From positions 1-32,287 of the forward strand of contig NW_027018387.1 of assembly GCF_032854445.1 (NCBI RefSeq): DNA of 32,287 nt, read 5' to 3'. This document shows positions 9,877-21,955 of this stretch, one piece after another. The position numbers were made by a program, and so were the translations under genes. The notes beneath the pieces are model-generated. The model had not been told where the DNA came from, did no database searches, and was given only the letters and a program-made list of their open reading frames with translations. The stretch is from Liolophura sinensis. Lineage: Eukaryota > Mollusca > Polyplacophora > Chitonida > Chitonidae. Positions within the stretch are counted from its first letter, which is position 1. Each line of letters starts with the position of its first letter.

Positions 9877-10425
9877 CGAAGGGCACATAACTTATAGTCA
9901 AAAGTTGAATATAGTAATGACCAGTCGCGATTGTACAGAGTACAGTGTAGCCGATTTCAATTAACAAAAAGAACTGGCAAAAATGCAAAAGTGGACAAAC
10001 TGTTCCAGTGCTACTAGTAAGAGGCTAATCCGACGTATTTTGTGACGAGAAATCGAATGGTGCAATCCGCGTTGCTCTCCGACCAATACTTTTGGCTGTA
10101 GCTACAATTGAATGATCATTTATGTCATAATCACGTGCGTAGCAACGGCTCTTACTCCATGGAAACCAGGGAAATTTGCAATTTTTCAACAGCTGCCGAT
10201 GCCTGGCTCAATTCCGCATCTTTTGGCACCTTACTGAAGTGGGTTAGTGTTCAGTTGTACTTTTCACAGCAGACTGTATCAAGTACCTTGTGTTTTTCAC
10301 GTACAAATGGTGTGGTTTTTCTACACGTAGATAAAGACATTGAGATTGTCTTGCACTTAGAAGTAAGGCAATTGCTGGGTGAGTTAAATGGGCTTAGCCC
10401 AAATATTTCAGGTCTTCTGGGCTAC
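9877..10425. repeat. Satellite monomer M19, class D
   Basis: Class D without the extra A of M12. Confidence 0.94.
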
Positions 10426-10974
10426 CGAAGGGCACATAACTTATAGTCAAAAGTTGAATATAGTAATAACCAGTCGCGATTGTACAGAGTGCAGTGTAGC
10501 CGGTTTCAATTAACAAAAAGACCAGGCAAAAATGCAAAAGTGGAAAAACTGTTCCAGTGCTGCTGGTAAGAGGCTAATCCGACGTATTTTGTGACGAGAA
10601 ATCGACTGGTGCAAACCGCTTTGCTTTCCGACCAATACTTTTGCCTGTAGTGACAATTGAATGATCATTTATGTCATAATCACGTGCCCAGCAACGGCTC
10701 TTACTCCATGGAAACCAGGGAAATTTGCAATTTTTCAACAGCTGCCGATGCCTGGCTCAATTCCGCATCTTTTGGCACCTTATTCATGTGGGTCTGTGGT
10801 CAGTTGTACTTTTTACAGCAGACTGTATCAAGTACCTTGTGTTTTTTATGTACAAATGGTCTGGTTTTTCTACACGTAGATAAAGACATTGAGATTGTCT
10901 TAGACTTAGAAGTAAGGCAATTGCTGGGTGAGTTAAATGGGCTTAGCCCAAAGATTTGACGTCTTCTGGGCTAC
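10426..10974. repeat. Satellite monomer M20, class E
   Basis: Reference class E: 'taataacc', 'gactggtgc', 'cgctttgctttccg', 'tgcctgtag', TTCATG followed by 'gtgggtctgtggtcag', 'cttagactt', tail 'cccaaagatttgacg'. Confidence 0.93.
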
Positions 10975-11523
10975 CGAAGGGCACATAACTTATAGTCAAA
11001 AGTTGAATATAGTAATGACCAGTCGCGATTGTACAGAGTACAGTGTAGCCGATTTCAATTAACAAAAAGACCAGGTAAAAATGCAAAAGTGGAAAAACTG
11101 TTCCAGTGCTGCTGTTAAGAGGCTAATCCGACGTATTTTGTGACGAGAAATCGAATGGTGTAAACCGCGTTGCTCTCCGACCAATACTTTTGGCTGTAGT
11201 GACAATTGAATGATCATTTATGTCATAATCACGTGCCCAGCAACGGCTCTTACTCCATGGAAACCAGGGAAATTTGCAATTTTTTAACAGCTGCCGATGC
11301 CTGGCTCAATTCCGCATCTTTTGGCACCTTATAAATGTGGGTCAGTGTTTAGTTGTACTTTTCACAGCAGACTGTATCAAGTACCTTGTGTTTTTTATGT
11401 ACAAATGGTCTGGTTTTTCTACACGTAGATAAAGACATTGAGATTGTCTTGGACTTAGAAGTAAGGCAATTGCTGGGTGAGTTGAATGGGCTTAGCCGAT
11501 AGATTTGACGTCTTCTGGGCTAC
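10975..11523. repeat. Satellite monomer M21, class G with two private marks
   Basis: Class G. 'gctgctgttaag' and 'ggtgtaaacc' occur elsewhere only in M38. Confidence 0.93.
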
Positions 11524-12072
11524 CGAAGGGCACATAACTTATAATCAAAAGTTGAATATAGTAATGACCAGTCGCGATTGTACAGAGTACAGTGTAGCCG
11601 ATTTCAATTAACAAAAAAACCAGGTAAAAATGCAAAAGTGGAAAAACTGTTCCAGTGCTGCTGGTAAGAGGCTAATCCGACGTATTTTGTGACGAGAAAT
11701 CGAATGGTGCAAACCGCGTTGCTCTCCGACCAATACTTTTGCCTGTAGTGACAATTGAATGATCATTTATGTCATAATCACCTGCCCAGCAACGGCTCTT
11801 ACTCCATAAAAACCAGGGATATTTGCAATTTTTTAACAGCTGCCGATGCCTGGCCCAATTCTGCATCTTTTGGCACCTTAAAAATGTGGGTCAGTGTTCA
11901 GTTGTACTTTTTACAGCAGACTGTATCAAGTACCTTGTGTTTTTTAAGTACAAATGGTCTGGTTTTTCTACACGTAGATAAAGACATTGAGATTGTCTTG
12001 CACTTAGAAGTAAGACAATTGCTGGGTGAGTTAAATGGGCTTAGCCCAAAGATTTCAGGTCTTCTGGGCTAC
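11524..12072. repeat. Satellite monomer M22, class F
   Basis: 'aaaaaaacc', 'tgcctgtag', 'cacctgccc', AAAATG, 'ttttttaag'. Private change 'ccataaaaacc' destroys the otherwise constant CCATGG. Confidence 0.92.
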
Positions 12073-12621
12073 CGAAGGGCACATAACTTATAGTCAAAAG
12101 TTGAATATAGTAATGACCAGTCGCGATTGTACAGAGTACAGTGTAGCCGATTTCAATTAACAAAAACACCAGGCAAAAATGCAAAAGTGGAAAAACTGTT
12201 CCAGTGCTACTAGTAAGAGCCTAATCCGACGTATTTTGTGACGAGAAATCGAATGGTGCAAACCGCGTTGCTCTCCGACCAATACTTTTGGCTGTAGCGA
12301 CAGATCAATGATCATTGATGTCATAATCACGTGCCCAGCAACGGCTCTTACTCCATGGAAACCAGGGATATTTGCAATTTTTTAACAGCTGCCGATGCCT
12401 GGCCCAATTCTGCATCTTTTGGCACCTTAAAAATGTGGGTCAGTGTTTAGTTGTACTTTTTACAGCAGACTGTATCAAGTACCTTTTGTTTTTTATGTAC
12501 AAATGGTGTGGTTTTTCTACACGTAGACAAAGACATTGAGATTGTCTTGCACTTAGAAGTAAGGCAATTGCTGGGTGAGTTAAATGGGCTTAGCCCAAAG
12601 ATTTGACGTCTTCTGGGCTAC
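12073..12621. repeat. Satellite monomer M23, class H with altered 5' block
   Basis: Palindrome and class H 3' half, but 5' part carries 'aaaaacacc' and 'gctactagtaagagcc', a block typical of the right zone, and 'gtgtgg'. Confidence 0.91.
12304..12319. other. 16-bp perfect palindrome (M23)
   Basis: Class H position of unit 4. Confidence 0.95.
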
Positions 12622-13170
12622 CGAAGGGCACATAACTTATAGTCAAAAGTTGAATATAGTCATGACCAGTCGCGATTGTACAGAGTACAGTGTAGCCGAT
12701 TTCAATTAACAAAAAGACCAGGTAAAATTGCAAAAGTGGAAAAAATGCTCCAGTGCTGCTGGTAAGAGGCTAATCCGACGTATTTTGTGACGACAAATCG
12801 AATGGTGCAAACCGCGTTGCTCTCCGACCAATACTTTTGCCTGTAGTGACAATTGAATGATAATTTATGTCATAATTACGTTCCCAGCAACGGCTCTTAC
12901 TCCATGGAAACCAGGGAAATTTGCAATTTTTCAACAGCTGCCGATGCCTGGCTCAATTCCGCATCTTTTGGCACCTTACTTAAGTGGGTCAGTGTTCAGT
13001 TGTACTTTTTACAGCAGACTGTATCAAGTACCTTGTGGTTTTCACGTACAAATGGTGTGGTTTTTCTACACGTAGATAAAGACATTGAGATTGTCTTGCA
13101 CTCAGAAGTAAGGCAATTGCTGGGTGAGTTAAATGGGCTTGTCCCAAAGATTTGACGTCTTCTGGGCTAC
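12622..13170. repeat. Satellite monomer M24, class A
   Basis: Class A with private changes 'tagtcatgacc', 'tgcctgtag' and 'ataattacg'. Confidence 0.94.
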
Positions 13171-13719
13171 CGAAGGGCACATAACTTATAGTCAAAAGTT
13201 GAATATAGTAATGACCAGTCGCGATTGTACAGAGTGCAGTGTAGCCGGTTTCAATTAACAAAAAGACCAGGCAAAAATGCAAAAGTGAAAAAACTGTTCC
13301 AGTGCTGCTGGTAAGAGGATAATCCGACGTATTTTGTGACGAGAAATCGAATGGTGCAAACCGCGTTGCTCTCCGACCAATACTTCTGCCTGTAGTGACA
13401 ATTGAATGATCATTTATGTCATAATCACGTGCCCAGCAACGGCTCTTACTCCATGGAAACCAGGGATATTTGCAATTTTTCAACAGCTGCCGATGCCTGG
13501 CTCAATTCCGCATCTTTTGGCACCTTATAAATGTGGGTCAGTGTTTAGTTGTACTTTTCACAGCAGACTGTATCAAGTACCTTGTGTTTTTTATGTACAA
13601 ATGGTCTGGTTTTTCTACACGTAGATAAAGACATTGAGATTGTCTTGGACTTAGAAGTAAGACAATAGCTGGGTGAGTTGAATGGGCTTAGCCGATAGAT
13701 TTGACGTCTTGTGGGCTAC
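13171..13719. repeat. Satellite monomer M25, class B
   Basis: Class B but 'ggatattt' in place of 'ggatactt', and a private 'cttgtgggc' near its end. Confidence 0.93.
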
Positions 13720-14268
13720 CGCAGGGCACATAACTTATAATCAAAAGTTGTATATAGTAATGACCAGTTGCGATTGTACAGAGTACAGTGTAGCCGATTT
13801 CAATTAACAAGAAGACGAGGTAAAAATGCAAAAGTGGAAAAACTGTTCCAGTGCTGCTGGTAAGTGGCTAATCCGACGTATTTTGTGACGAGAAATCGAA
13901 TGGTGCAAACCGCGTTGCTCTCCGACCAATACTTTTGGCTGTAGTGACAATTGAATGATAATTTATGTCATAATCACGTGCCCAGCAACGGCTCTTACTC
14001 CATGGAAACCAGGGATATTTGCAATTTTTCAACAGCTGCCGATGCCTGGCCCAATTCTGCATCTTTTGGCACCTTAAAAATGTGGGTCAGTGTTCAGTTG
14101 TACTTTTTACAGCAGACTGTATCAAGTACCTTGTGTTTTTTATGTACAAATGGTCTGGTTTTTCTACACGTAGATAAAGACATTGAGATTGTCTTGGACT
14201 TAGAAGTAAGACAATTGCTGGGTGAGTTAAATGGGCTTAGCCGAAAGATTTCAGGTCTTCTGGGCTAC
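13720..14268. repeat. Satellite monomer M26, class C
   Basis: Class C. The anchor itself is mutated: 'cgcagggcac' for 'cgaagggcac'. Confidence 0.93.
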
Positions 14269-14817
14269 CGAAGGGCACATAACTTATAGTCAAAAGTTGA
14301 ATATAGTAATGACCAGTCGCGATTGTACAGAGTACAGTGTAGCCGATTTCAATTAACAAAAAGAACTGGCAAAAATGCAAAAGTGGACAAACTGTTCCAG
14401 TGCTACTAGTAAGAGGCTAATCCGACGTATTTTGTGACGAGAAATCGAATGGTGCAATCCGCGTTGCTCTCCGACCAATACTTTTGGCTGTAGCTACAAT
14501 TGAATGATCATTTATGTCATAATCACGTGCGTAGCAACGGCTCTTACTCCATGGAAACCAGGGAAATTTGCAATTTTTCAACAGCTGCCGATGCCTGGCT
14601 CAATTCCGCATCTTTTGGCACCTTACTGAAGTGGGTTAGTGTTCAGTTGTACTTTTCACAGCAGACTGTATCAAGTACCTTGTGTTTTTCACGTACAAAT
14701 GGTGTGGTTTTTCTACACGTAGATAAAGACATTGAGATTGTCTTGCACTTAGAAGTAAGGCAATTGCTGGGTGAGTTAAATGGGCTTAGCCCAAATATTT
14801 CAGGTCTTCTGGGCTAC
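14269..14817. repeat. Satellite monomer M27, class D
   Basis: Class D, indistinguishable by eye from M19 at the marker sites. Confidence 0.94.
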
Positions 14818-15366
14818 CGAAGGGCACATAACTTATAGTCAAAAGTTGAATATAGTAATAACCAGTCGCGATTGTACAGAGTGCAGTGTAGCCGGTTTCA
14901 ATTAACAAAAAGACCAGGCAAAAATGCAAAAGTGGAAAAACTGTTCCAGTGCTGCTGGTAAGAGGCTAATCCGACGTATTTTGTGACGAGAAATCGACTG
15001 GTGCAAACCGCGTTGCTCTCCGACCAATACTTTTGCCTGTAGTGACAATTGAATGATCATTTATGTCATAATCACGTGCCCAGCAACGGCTCTTACTCCA
15101 TGGAAACCAGGGAAATTTGCAATTTTTCAACAGCTGCCGATGCCTGGCTCAATTCCGCATCTTTTGGCACCTTATTCATGTGGGTCTGTGGTCAGTTGTA
15201 CTTTTTACAGCAGACTGTATCAAGTACCTTGTGTTTTTTATGTACAAATGGTCTGGTTTTTCTACACGTAGATAAAGACATTGAGATTGTCTTAGACTTA
15301 GAAGTAAGGCAATTGCTGGGTGAGTTAAATGGGCTTAGCCCAAAGATTTGACGTCTTCTGGGCTAC
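14818..15366. repeat. Satellite monomer M28, class E
   Basis: Class E except 'cgcgttgctctccg' where M20 and M35 have the TTTGCTTT form. Confidence 0.92.
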
Positions 15367-15915
15367 CGAAGGGCACATAACTTATAGTCAAAAGTTGAAT
15401 ATAGTAATGACCAGTCGCGATTGTACAGAGTGCAGTGTAGCCGGTTTCAATTAACAAAAAGACCAGGCAAAAATGCAAAAGTGGAAAAACTGTTCCAGTG
15501 CTGCTGGTAAGAGGCTAATCCGACGTATTTTGTGACGACAAATCGACTGGTGCAAACCGCGTTGCTCTCCGACCAATACTTTTGCCTGTAGTGACAATTG
15601 AATGATCATTTATGTCATAATCACGTGCCCAGCAACGGCTCTTACTCCATGGAAACCAGGGAAATTTGCAATTTTTCAACAGCTGCCGATGCCTGGCTCA
15701 ATTCCGCATCTTTTGGCACCTTATTCATGTGGGTCTGTGGTCAGTTGTACTTTTTACAGCAGACTGTATCAAGTACCTTGTGTTTTTTATGTACAAATGG
15801 TCTGGTTTTTCTACACGTAGATAAAGACATTGAGATTGTCTTGCACTTAGAAGTAAGACAATTGCTGGGTGAGTTAAATGGGCTTAGCCCAAAGATTTCA
15901 GGTCTTCTGGGCTAC
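15367..15915. repeat. Satellite monomer M29, E-like (E')
   Basis: 'gagtgcag', 'gacgacaaatcgactgg', 'tgcctgtag', TTCATG, but 'gcacttag', 'agacaattg' and tail 'cccaaagatttcagg' rather than the class E tail. Confidence 0.88.
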
Positions 15916-16464
15916 CGAAGGGCACATAACTTATAGTCAAAAGTTGAATATAGTAATGACCAGTCGCGATTGTACAGAGTACAGTGTAGCCGATTTCAAT
16001 TAACAAAAAGAACTGGTAAAAATGCAAAAGTGGAAAAACTGTTCCAGTGCTGCTGGTAAGAGGCTAATCCGACGTATTTTGTGACGAGAAATCGAATGGT
16101 GCAAACCGCGTTGCTCTCCGACCAATACTTTTGGCTGTAGTGACAATTGAATGATCATTTATGTCATAATCACGTGCCCAGCAACGGCTCTTACTCCATG
16201 GAAACCAGGGATATTTGCAATTTTTCAACAGCTGCCGATGCCTGGCCCAATTCTGCATCTTTTGGCACCTTAAAAATGTGGGTCAGTGTTTAGTTGTACT
16301 TTTTACAGCAGACTGTATCAAGTACCTTTTGTTTTTTATGTACAAATGGTCTGGTTTTTCTACACGTAGACAAAGACATTGAGATTGTCTTGCACTTAGA
16401 AGTAAGGCAATTGCTGGGTGAGTTAAATGGGCTTAGCCCAAAGATTTGACGTCTTCTGGGCTAC
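15916..16464. repeat. Satellite monomer M30, G-like / H chimera
   Basis: 5' half 'aactggtaaa' and 'gtgacaattgaatgatc'. 3' half is class H (AAAATG, 'ccttttg', 'agacaaag', 'cccaaagatttgacg'). Occupies the H position before A yet lacks the palindrome. Confidence 0.88.
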
Positions 16465-17013
16465 CGAAGGGCACATAACTTATAGTCAAAAGTTGAATAT
16501 AGTAATGACCAGTCGCGATTGTACAGAGTACAGTGTAGCCGATTTCAATTAACAAAAAGACCAGGTAAAATTGCAAAAGTGGAAAAAATGCTCCAGTGCT
16601 GCTGGTAAGAGGCTAATCCGACGTATTTTGTGACGACAAATCGAATGGTGCAAACCGCGTTGCTCTCCGACCAATACTTTTGGCTGTAGTGACAATTGAA
16701 TGATAATTTATGTCATAATCACGTTCCCAGCAACGGCTCTTACTCCATGGAAACCAGGGAAATTTGCAATTTTTCAACAGCTGCCGATGCCTGGCTCAAT
16801 TCCGCATCTTTTGGCACCTTACTTAAGTGGGTCAGTGTTCAGTTGTACTTTTTACAGCAGACTGTATCAAGTACCTTGTGGTTTTCACGTACAAATGGTG
16901 TGGTTTTTCTACACGTAGATAAAGACATTGAGATTGTCTTGCACTCAGAAGTAAGGCAATTGCTGGGTGAGTTAAATGGGCTTGTCCCAAAGGTTTGACG
17001 TCTTCTGGGCTAC
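16465..17013. repeat. Satellite monomer M31, class A
   Basis: Class A with private 'cccaaaggtttgacg'. Confidence 0.94.
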
Positions 17014-17562
17014 CGAAGGGCACATAACTTATAGTCAAAAGTTGAATATAGTAATGACCAGTCGCGATTGTACAGAGTGCAGTGTAGCCGGTTTCAATTA
17101 ACAAAAAGACCAGGCAAAAATGCAAAAGTGAAAAAACTGTTCCAGTGCTGCTGGTAAGAGGATAATCCGACGTATTTTGTGACGAGAAATCGAATGGTGC
17201 AAACCGCGTTGCTCTCCGACCAATACTTCTGCCTGTAGTGACAATTGAATGATCATTTATGTCATAATCACGTGCCCAGCAACGGCTCTTACTCCATGGA
17301 AACCAGGGATACTTGCAATTTTTCAACAGCTGCCGATGCCTGGCTCAATTCCGCATCTTTTGGCACCTTATAAATGTGGGTCAGTGTTTAGTTGTACTTT
17401 TCACAGCAGACTGTATCAAGTACCTTGTGTTTTTTATGTACAAATGGTCTGGTTTTTCTACACGTAGATAAAGACATTGAGATTGTCTTGGACTTAGAAG
17501 TAAGACAATAGCTGGGTGAGTTGAATGGGCTTAGCCGATAGATTTGACGTCTTCTGGGCTAC
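17014..17562. repeat. Satellite monomer M32, class B
   Basis: Class B, matches M10 at all marker sites including 'ggatactt'. Confidence 0.94.
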
Positions 17563-18111
17563 CGAAGGGCACATAACTTATAATCAAAAGTTGAATATAG
17601 TAATGACCAGTTGCGATTGTACAGAGTACAGTGTAGCCGATTTCAATTAACAAGAAGACGAGGTAAAAATGCAAAAGTGGAAAAACTGTTCCAGTGCTGC
17701 TGGTAAGTGGCTAATCCGACGTATTTTGTGACGAGAAATCGAATGGTGCAAACCGCGTTGCTCTCCGACCAATACTTTTGGCTGTAGTGACAATTGAATG
17801 ATAATTTATGTCATAATCACGTGCCCAGCAACGGCTCTTACTCCATGGAAACCAGGGATATTTGCAATTTTTCAACAGCTGCCGATGCCTGGCCCAATTC
17901 TGCATCTTTTGGCACCTTAAAAATGTGGGTCAGTGTTCAGTTGTACTTTTTACAGCAGACTGTATCAAGTACCTTGTGTTTTTTATGTACAAATGGTCTG
18001 GTTTTTCTACACGTAGATAAAGACATTGAGATTGTCTTGGACTTAGAAGTAAGACAATTGCTGGGTGAGTTAAATGGGCTTAGCCGAAAGATTTCAGGTC
18101 TTCTGGGCTAC
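17563..18111. repeat. Satellite monomer M33, class C
   Basis: Class C, but 'ttgaatatag' instead of the 'ttgtatatag' of M4, M11 and M26. Confidence 0.94.
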
Positions 18112-18660
18112 CGAAGGGCACATAACTTATAGTCAAAAGTTGAATATAGTAATGACCAGTCGCGATTGTACAGAGTACAGTGTAGCCGATTTCAATTAAC
18201 AAAAAGAACTGGCAAAAATGCAAAAGTGGACAAACTGTTCCAGTGCTACTAGTAAGAGGCTAATCCGACGTATTTTGTGACGAGAAATCGAATGGTGCAA
18301 TCCGCGTTGCTCTCCGACCAATACTTTTGGCTGTAGCTACAATTGAATGATCATTTATGTCATAATCACGTGCGTAGCAACGGCTCTTACTCCATGGAAA
18401 CCAGGGAAATTTGCAATTTTTCAACAGCTGCCGATGCCTGGCTCAATTCCGCATCTTTTGGCACCTTACTGAAGTGGGTTAGTGTTCAGTTGTACTTTTC
18501 ACAGCAGACTGTATCAAGTACCTTGTGTTTTTCACGTACAAATGGTGTGGTTTTTCTACACGTAGATAAAGACATTGAGATTGTCTTGCCCTTAGAAGTA
18601 AGGCAATTGCTGGGTGAGTTAAATGGGCTTAGCCCAAATATTTCAGGTCTTCTGGGCTAC
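18112..18660. repeat. Satellite monomer M34, class D
   Basis: Class D with private 'cttgcccttag'. Confidence 0.94.
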
Positions 18661-19209
18661 CGAAGGGCACATAACTTATAGTCAAAAGTTGAATATAGTA
18701 ATAACCAGTCGCGATTGTACAGAGTGCAGTGTAGCCGGTTTCAATTAACAAAAAGACCAGGCAAAAATGCAAAAGTGGAAAAACTGTTCCAGTGCTGCTG
18801 GTAAGAGGCTAATCCGACGTATTTTGTGACGAGAAATCGACTGGTGCAAACTGCTTTGCTTTCCGACCAATACTTTTGCCTGTAGTGACAATTGAATGAT
18901 CATTTATGTCATAATCACGTGCCCAGCAACGGCTCTTACTCCATGGAAACCAGGGAAATTTGCAATTTTTCAACAGCTGCCGATGCCTGGCTCAATTCCG
19001 CATCTTTTGGCACCTTATTCATGTGGGTCTGTGGTCAGTTGTACTTTTTACAGCAGACTGTATCAAGTACCTTGTGTTTTTTATGTACAAATGGTCTGGT
19101 TTTTCTACACGTAGATAAAGACATTGAGATTGTCTTAGACTTAGAAGTAAGACAATTGCTGGGTGAGTTAAATGGGCTTAGCCCAAAGATTTGACGTCTT
19201 CTGGGCTAC
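18661..19209. repeat. Satellite monomer M35, class E
   Basis: Class E with 'aactgctttgctttccg' and 'agacaattg'. Last monomer in 7-mer register. Confidence 0.92.
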
Positions 19210-19758
19210 CGAAGGGCACATAACTTATAGTCAAAAGTTGAATATAGTAATGACCAGTCGCGATTGTACAGAGTACAGTGTAGCCGATTTCAATTAACAA
19301 AAAGACCAGGCAAAAATGCAAAAGTGGAAAAACTGTTCCAGTGCTGCTGGTAAGAGGCTAATCCGACGAATTTTGTGACGAGAAATCGAATGGTGCAAAC
19401 CGCGTTGCTCTCCGACCAATACTTTTGGCTGTAGTGACAATTGAATGATCATTTATGTCATAATCACGTGCCCAGCAACGGCTCTTACTCCATGGAAACC
19501 AGGGAAATTTGCAATTTTTCAACAGCTGCCGATGCCTGGCTCAATTCCGCATCTTTTGGCACCTTACTGAAGTGGGTCAGTGTTCAGTTGTACTTTTTAC
19601 AGCAGACTGTATCAAGTACCTTTTGTTTTTCACGTACAAATGGTCTGGTTTTTCTACACGTAGATAAAGACATTGAGATTGTCTTGCACTTAGAAGTAAG
19701 GCAATTGCTGGGTGAGTTAAATGGGCTTAGCCCAAATATTTCAGGTCTTCTGGGCTAC
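19210..19758. repeat. Satellite monomer M36, D-tailed mixed monomer
   Basis: Plain 5' half, CTGAAG with 'gtgggtcag', 'ccttttgtttttcacg', 'gtctgg', tail 'cccaaatatttcagg'. Resembles M42. Private 'gacgaatttt'. Confidence 0.85.
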
Positions 19759-20308
19759 GGAAGGGCACATAACTTATAGTCAAAAGTTGAATATAGTAAT
19801 GACCAGTCGCGATTGTACAGAGTGCAGTGTAGCCGGTTTCAATTAACAAAAAGACCAGGCAAAAATGCAAAAGTGGAAAAAACTGTTCCAGTGCTGCTGG
19901 TAAGAGGCTAATCCGACGTATTTTGTGACGACAAATCGACTGGTGCAAACCGCGTTGCTCTCCGACCAATACTTTTGCCTGTAGTGACAATTGAATGATC
20001 ATTTATGTCATAATCACGTGCCCAGCAACGGCTCTTACTCCATGGAAACCAGGGAAATTTGCAATTTTTCAACAGCTGCCGATGCCTGGCTCAATTCCGC
20101 ATCTTTTGGCACCTTATTCATGTGGGTCTGTGGTCAGTTGTACTTTTTACAGCAGACTGTATCAAGTACCTTGTGTTTTTTATGTACAAATGGTGTGGTT
20201 TTTCTACACGTAGATAAAGACATTGAGATTGTCTTAGACTTAGAAGTAAGACAATTGCTGGGTGAGTTAAATGGGCTTAGCCCAAAGATTTGACGTCTTC
20301 TGGGCTAC
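19759..20308. repeat. Satellite monomer M37, E' (550 bp)
   Basis: 'gagtgcag', 'gacgacaaatcgactgg', TTCATG, 'cttagactt'. Anchor reads 'ggaagggcac'. One extra A in 'gtggaaaaaactg'. Confidence 0.88.
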
Positions 20309-20857
20309 CGAAGGGCACATAACTTATAGTCAAAAGTTGAATATAGTAATGACCAGTCGCGATTGTACAGAGTACAGTGTAGCCGATTTCAATTAACAAA
20401 AAGACCAGGTAAAAATGCAAAAGTGGAAAAACTGTTCCAGTGCTGCTGTTAAGAGGCTAATCCGACGTATTTTGTGACGAGAAATCGAATGGTGTAAACC
20501 GCGTTGCTCTCCGACCAATACTTTTGGCTGTAGTGACAATTGAATGATCATTTATGTCATAATCACGTGCCCAGCAACGGCTCTTACTCCATGGAAACCA
20601 GGGAAATTTGCAATTTTTTAACAGCTGCCAATGCCTGGCTCAATTCCGCATCTTTTGGCACCTTATAAATGTGGGTCAGTGTTTAGTTGTACTTTTCACA
20701 GCAGACTGTATCAAGTACCTTGTGTTTTTTATGTACAAATGGTCTGGTTTTTCTACACGTAGATAAAGACATTGAGATTGTATTGGACTTAGAAGTAAGG
20801 CAATTGCTGGGTGAGTTGAATGGGCTTAGCCGATGGATTTGACGTCTTCTGGGCTAC
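20309..20857. repeat. Satellite monomer M38, class G copy of M21
   Basis: Shares 'gctgctgttaag' and 'ggtgtaaacc' with M21, 17 monomers upstream. Private 'gctgccaatgcc', 'gtattggac' and 'gccgatgg'. Confidence 0.92.
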
Positions 20858-21406
20858 CGAAGGGCACATAACTTATAATCAAAAGTTGAATATAGTAATG
20901 ACCAGTCGCGATTGTACAGAGTACAGTGTAGCCGATTTCAATTAACAAAAAAACCAGGTAAAAATGCAAAAGTGGAAAAACTGTTCCAGTGCTGCTGGTA
21001 AGAGACTAATCCGACGTATTTTGTGACGAGAAATCGAATGGTGCAAACCGCGTTGCTCTCCGACCAATACTTTTGCCTGTAGTGACAATTGAATGATCAT
21101 TTATGTCATAATCACCTGCCCAGCAACGGCTCTTACTCCATGGAAACCAGGGATATTTGCAATTTTTTAACAGCTGCCGATGCCTGGCCCAATTCTGCAT
21201 CTTTTGGCACCTTAAAAATGTGGGTCAGTGTTCAGTTGTACTTTTTACAGCAGACTGTATCAAGTACCTTGTGTTTTTTAAGTACAAATGGTCTGGTTTT
21301 TCTACACGTAGATAAAGACATTGAGATTGTCTTGCACTTAGAAGTAAGACAATTGCTGGGTGAGTTAATTGGGCTTAGCCCAAAGATTTCAGGTCTTCTG
21401 GGCTAC
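20858..21406. repeat. Satellite monomer M39, class F
   Basis: Class F as M22 ('aaaaaaacc', 'tgcctgtag', 'cacctgccc') with CCATGG intact. Private 'aagagacta' and 'gttaattggg'. Confidence 0.92.
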
Positions 21407-21955
21407 CGAAGGGCACATAACTTATAGTCAAAAGTTGAATATAGTAATGACCAGTCGCGATTGTACAGAGTACAGTGTAGCCGATTTCAATTAACACAAA
21501 GAACTGGTAAAAATGCAAAAGTGGAAAAACTGTTCCAGTGCTGCTGGTAAGAGGCTAATCCGACGTATTTTGTGACGAGAAATCGAATGGTGCAAACCGC
21601 GTTGCTCTCCGACCAATACTTTTGGCTGTAGTGACAATTGAATGATCATTTATGTCATAATCACGTGCCCAGCAACGGCTCTTACTCCATGGAAACCAGG
21701 GAAATTTGCAATTTTTTAACAGCTGCCGATGCCTGGCTCAATTCCGCATCTTTTGGCACCTTATAAATGTGGGTCAGTGTTTAGTTGTACTTTTCACAGC
21801 AGACTGTATCAAGTACCTTGTGTTTTTTATGTACAAATGGTCTGGTTTTTCTACACGTAGATAAAGACATTGAGATTGTCTTGGACTTAGAAGTAAGGCA
21901 ATTGCTGGGTGAGTTGAATGGGCTTAGCCGATAGATTTGACGTCTTCTGGGCTAC
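21407..21955. repeat. Satellite monomer M40, class G
   Basis: Class G of the M7 kind ('aactggtaaa') with private 'aacacaaag'. Follows F as M7 follows M6. Confidence 0.91.

Larger units (their letters stand above)
8230..12072. repeat. Higher-order repeat unit 3 (M16-M22: H-A-B/C-D-E-G-F)
   Basis: Exactly 3843 bp. Starts in the H-A register but has lost one monomer by fusion of B and C (M18), then continues D-E and ends G-F, so total length is kept while class content differs from units 1 and 2. Confidence 0.85.
12073..15915. repeat. Higher-order repeat unit 4 (M23-M29: H-A-B-C-D-E-E')
   Basis: Exactly 3843 bp. Full H-A-B-C-D-E series followed by a second E-like monomer (M29). M24-M28 are nearly identical to M31-M35, 3843 bp downstream. 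Confidence 0.87.
15916..19209. repeat. Higher-order repeat unit 5, partial register (M30-M35: x/H-A-B-C-D-E)
   Basis: Six monomers in the same order as unit 4. The first, M30, has the H class 3' half but not the H palindrome. The next monomer, M36, does not match M29, so the 7-mer register ends here. Confidence 0.82.

Noticed and set aside
16465-17013. Class A monomers as a separate inserted element
   Set aside because: They align base for base with the other monomers over all 549 bp and differ only by block alleles.
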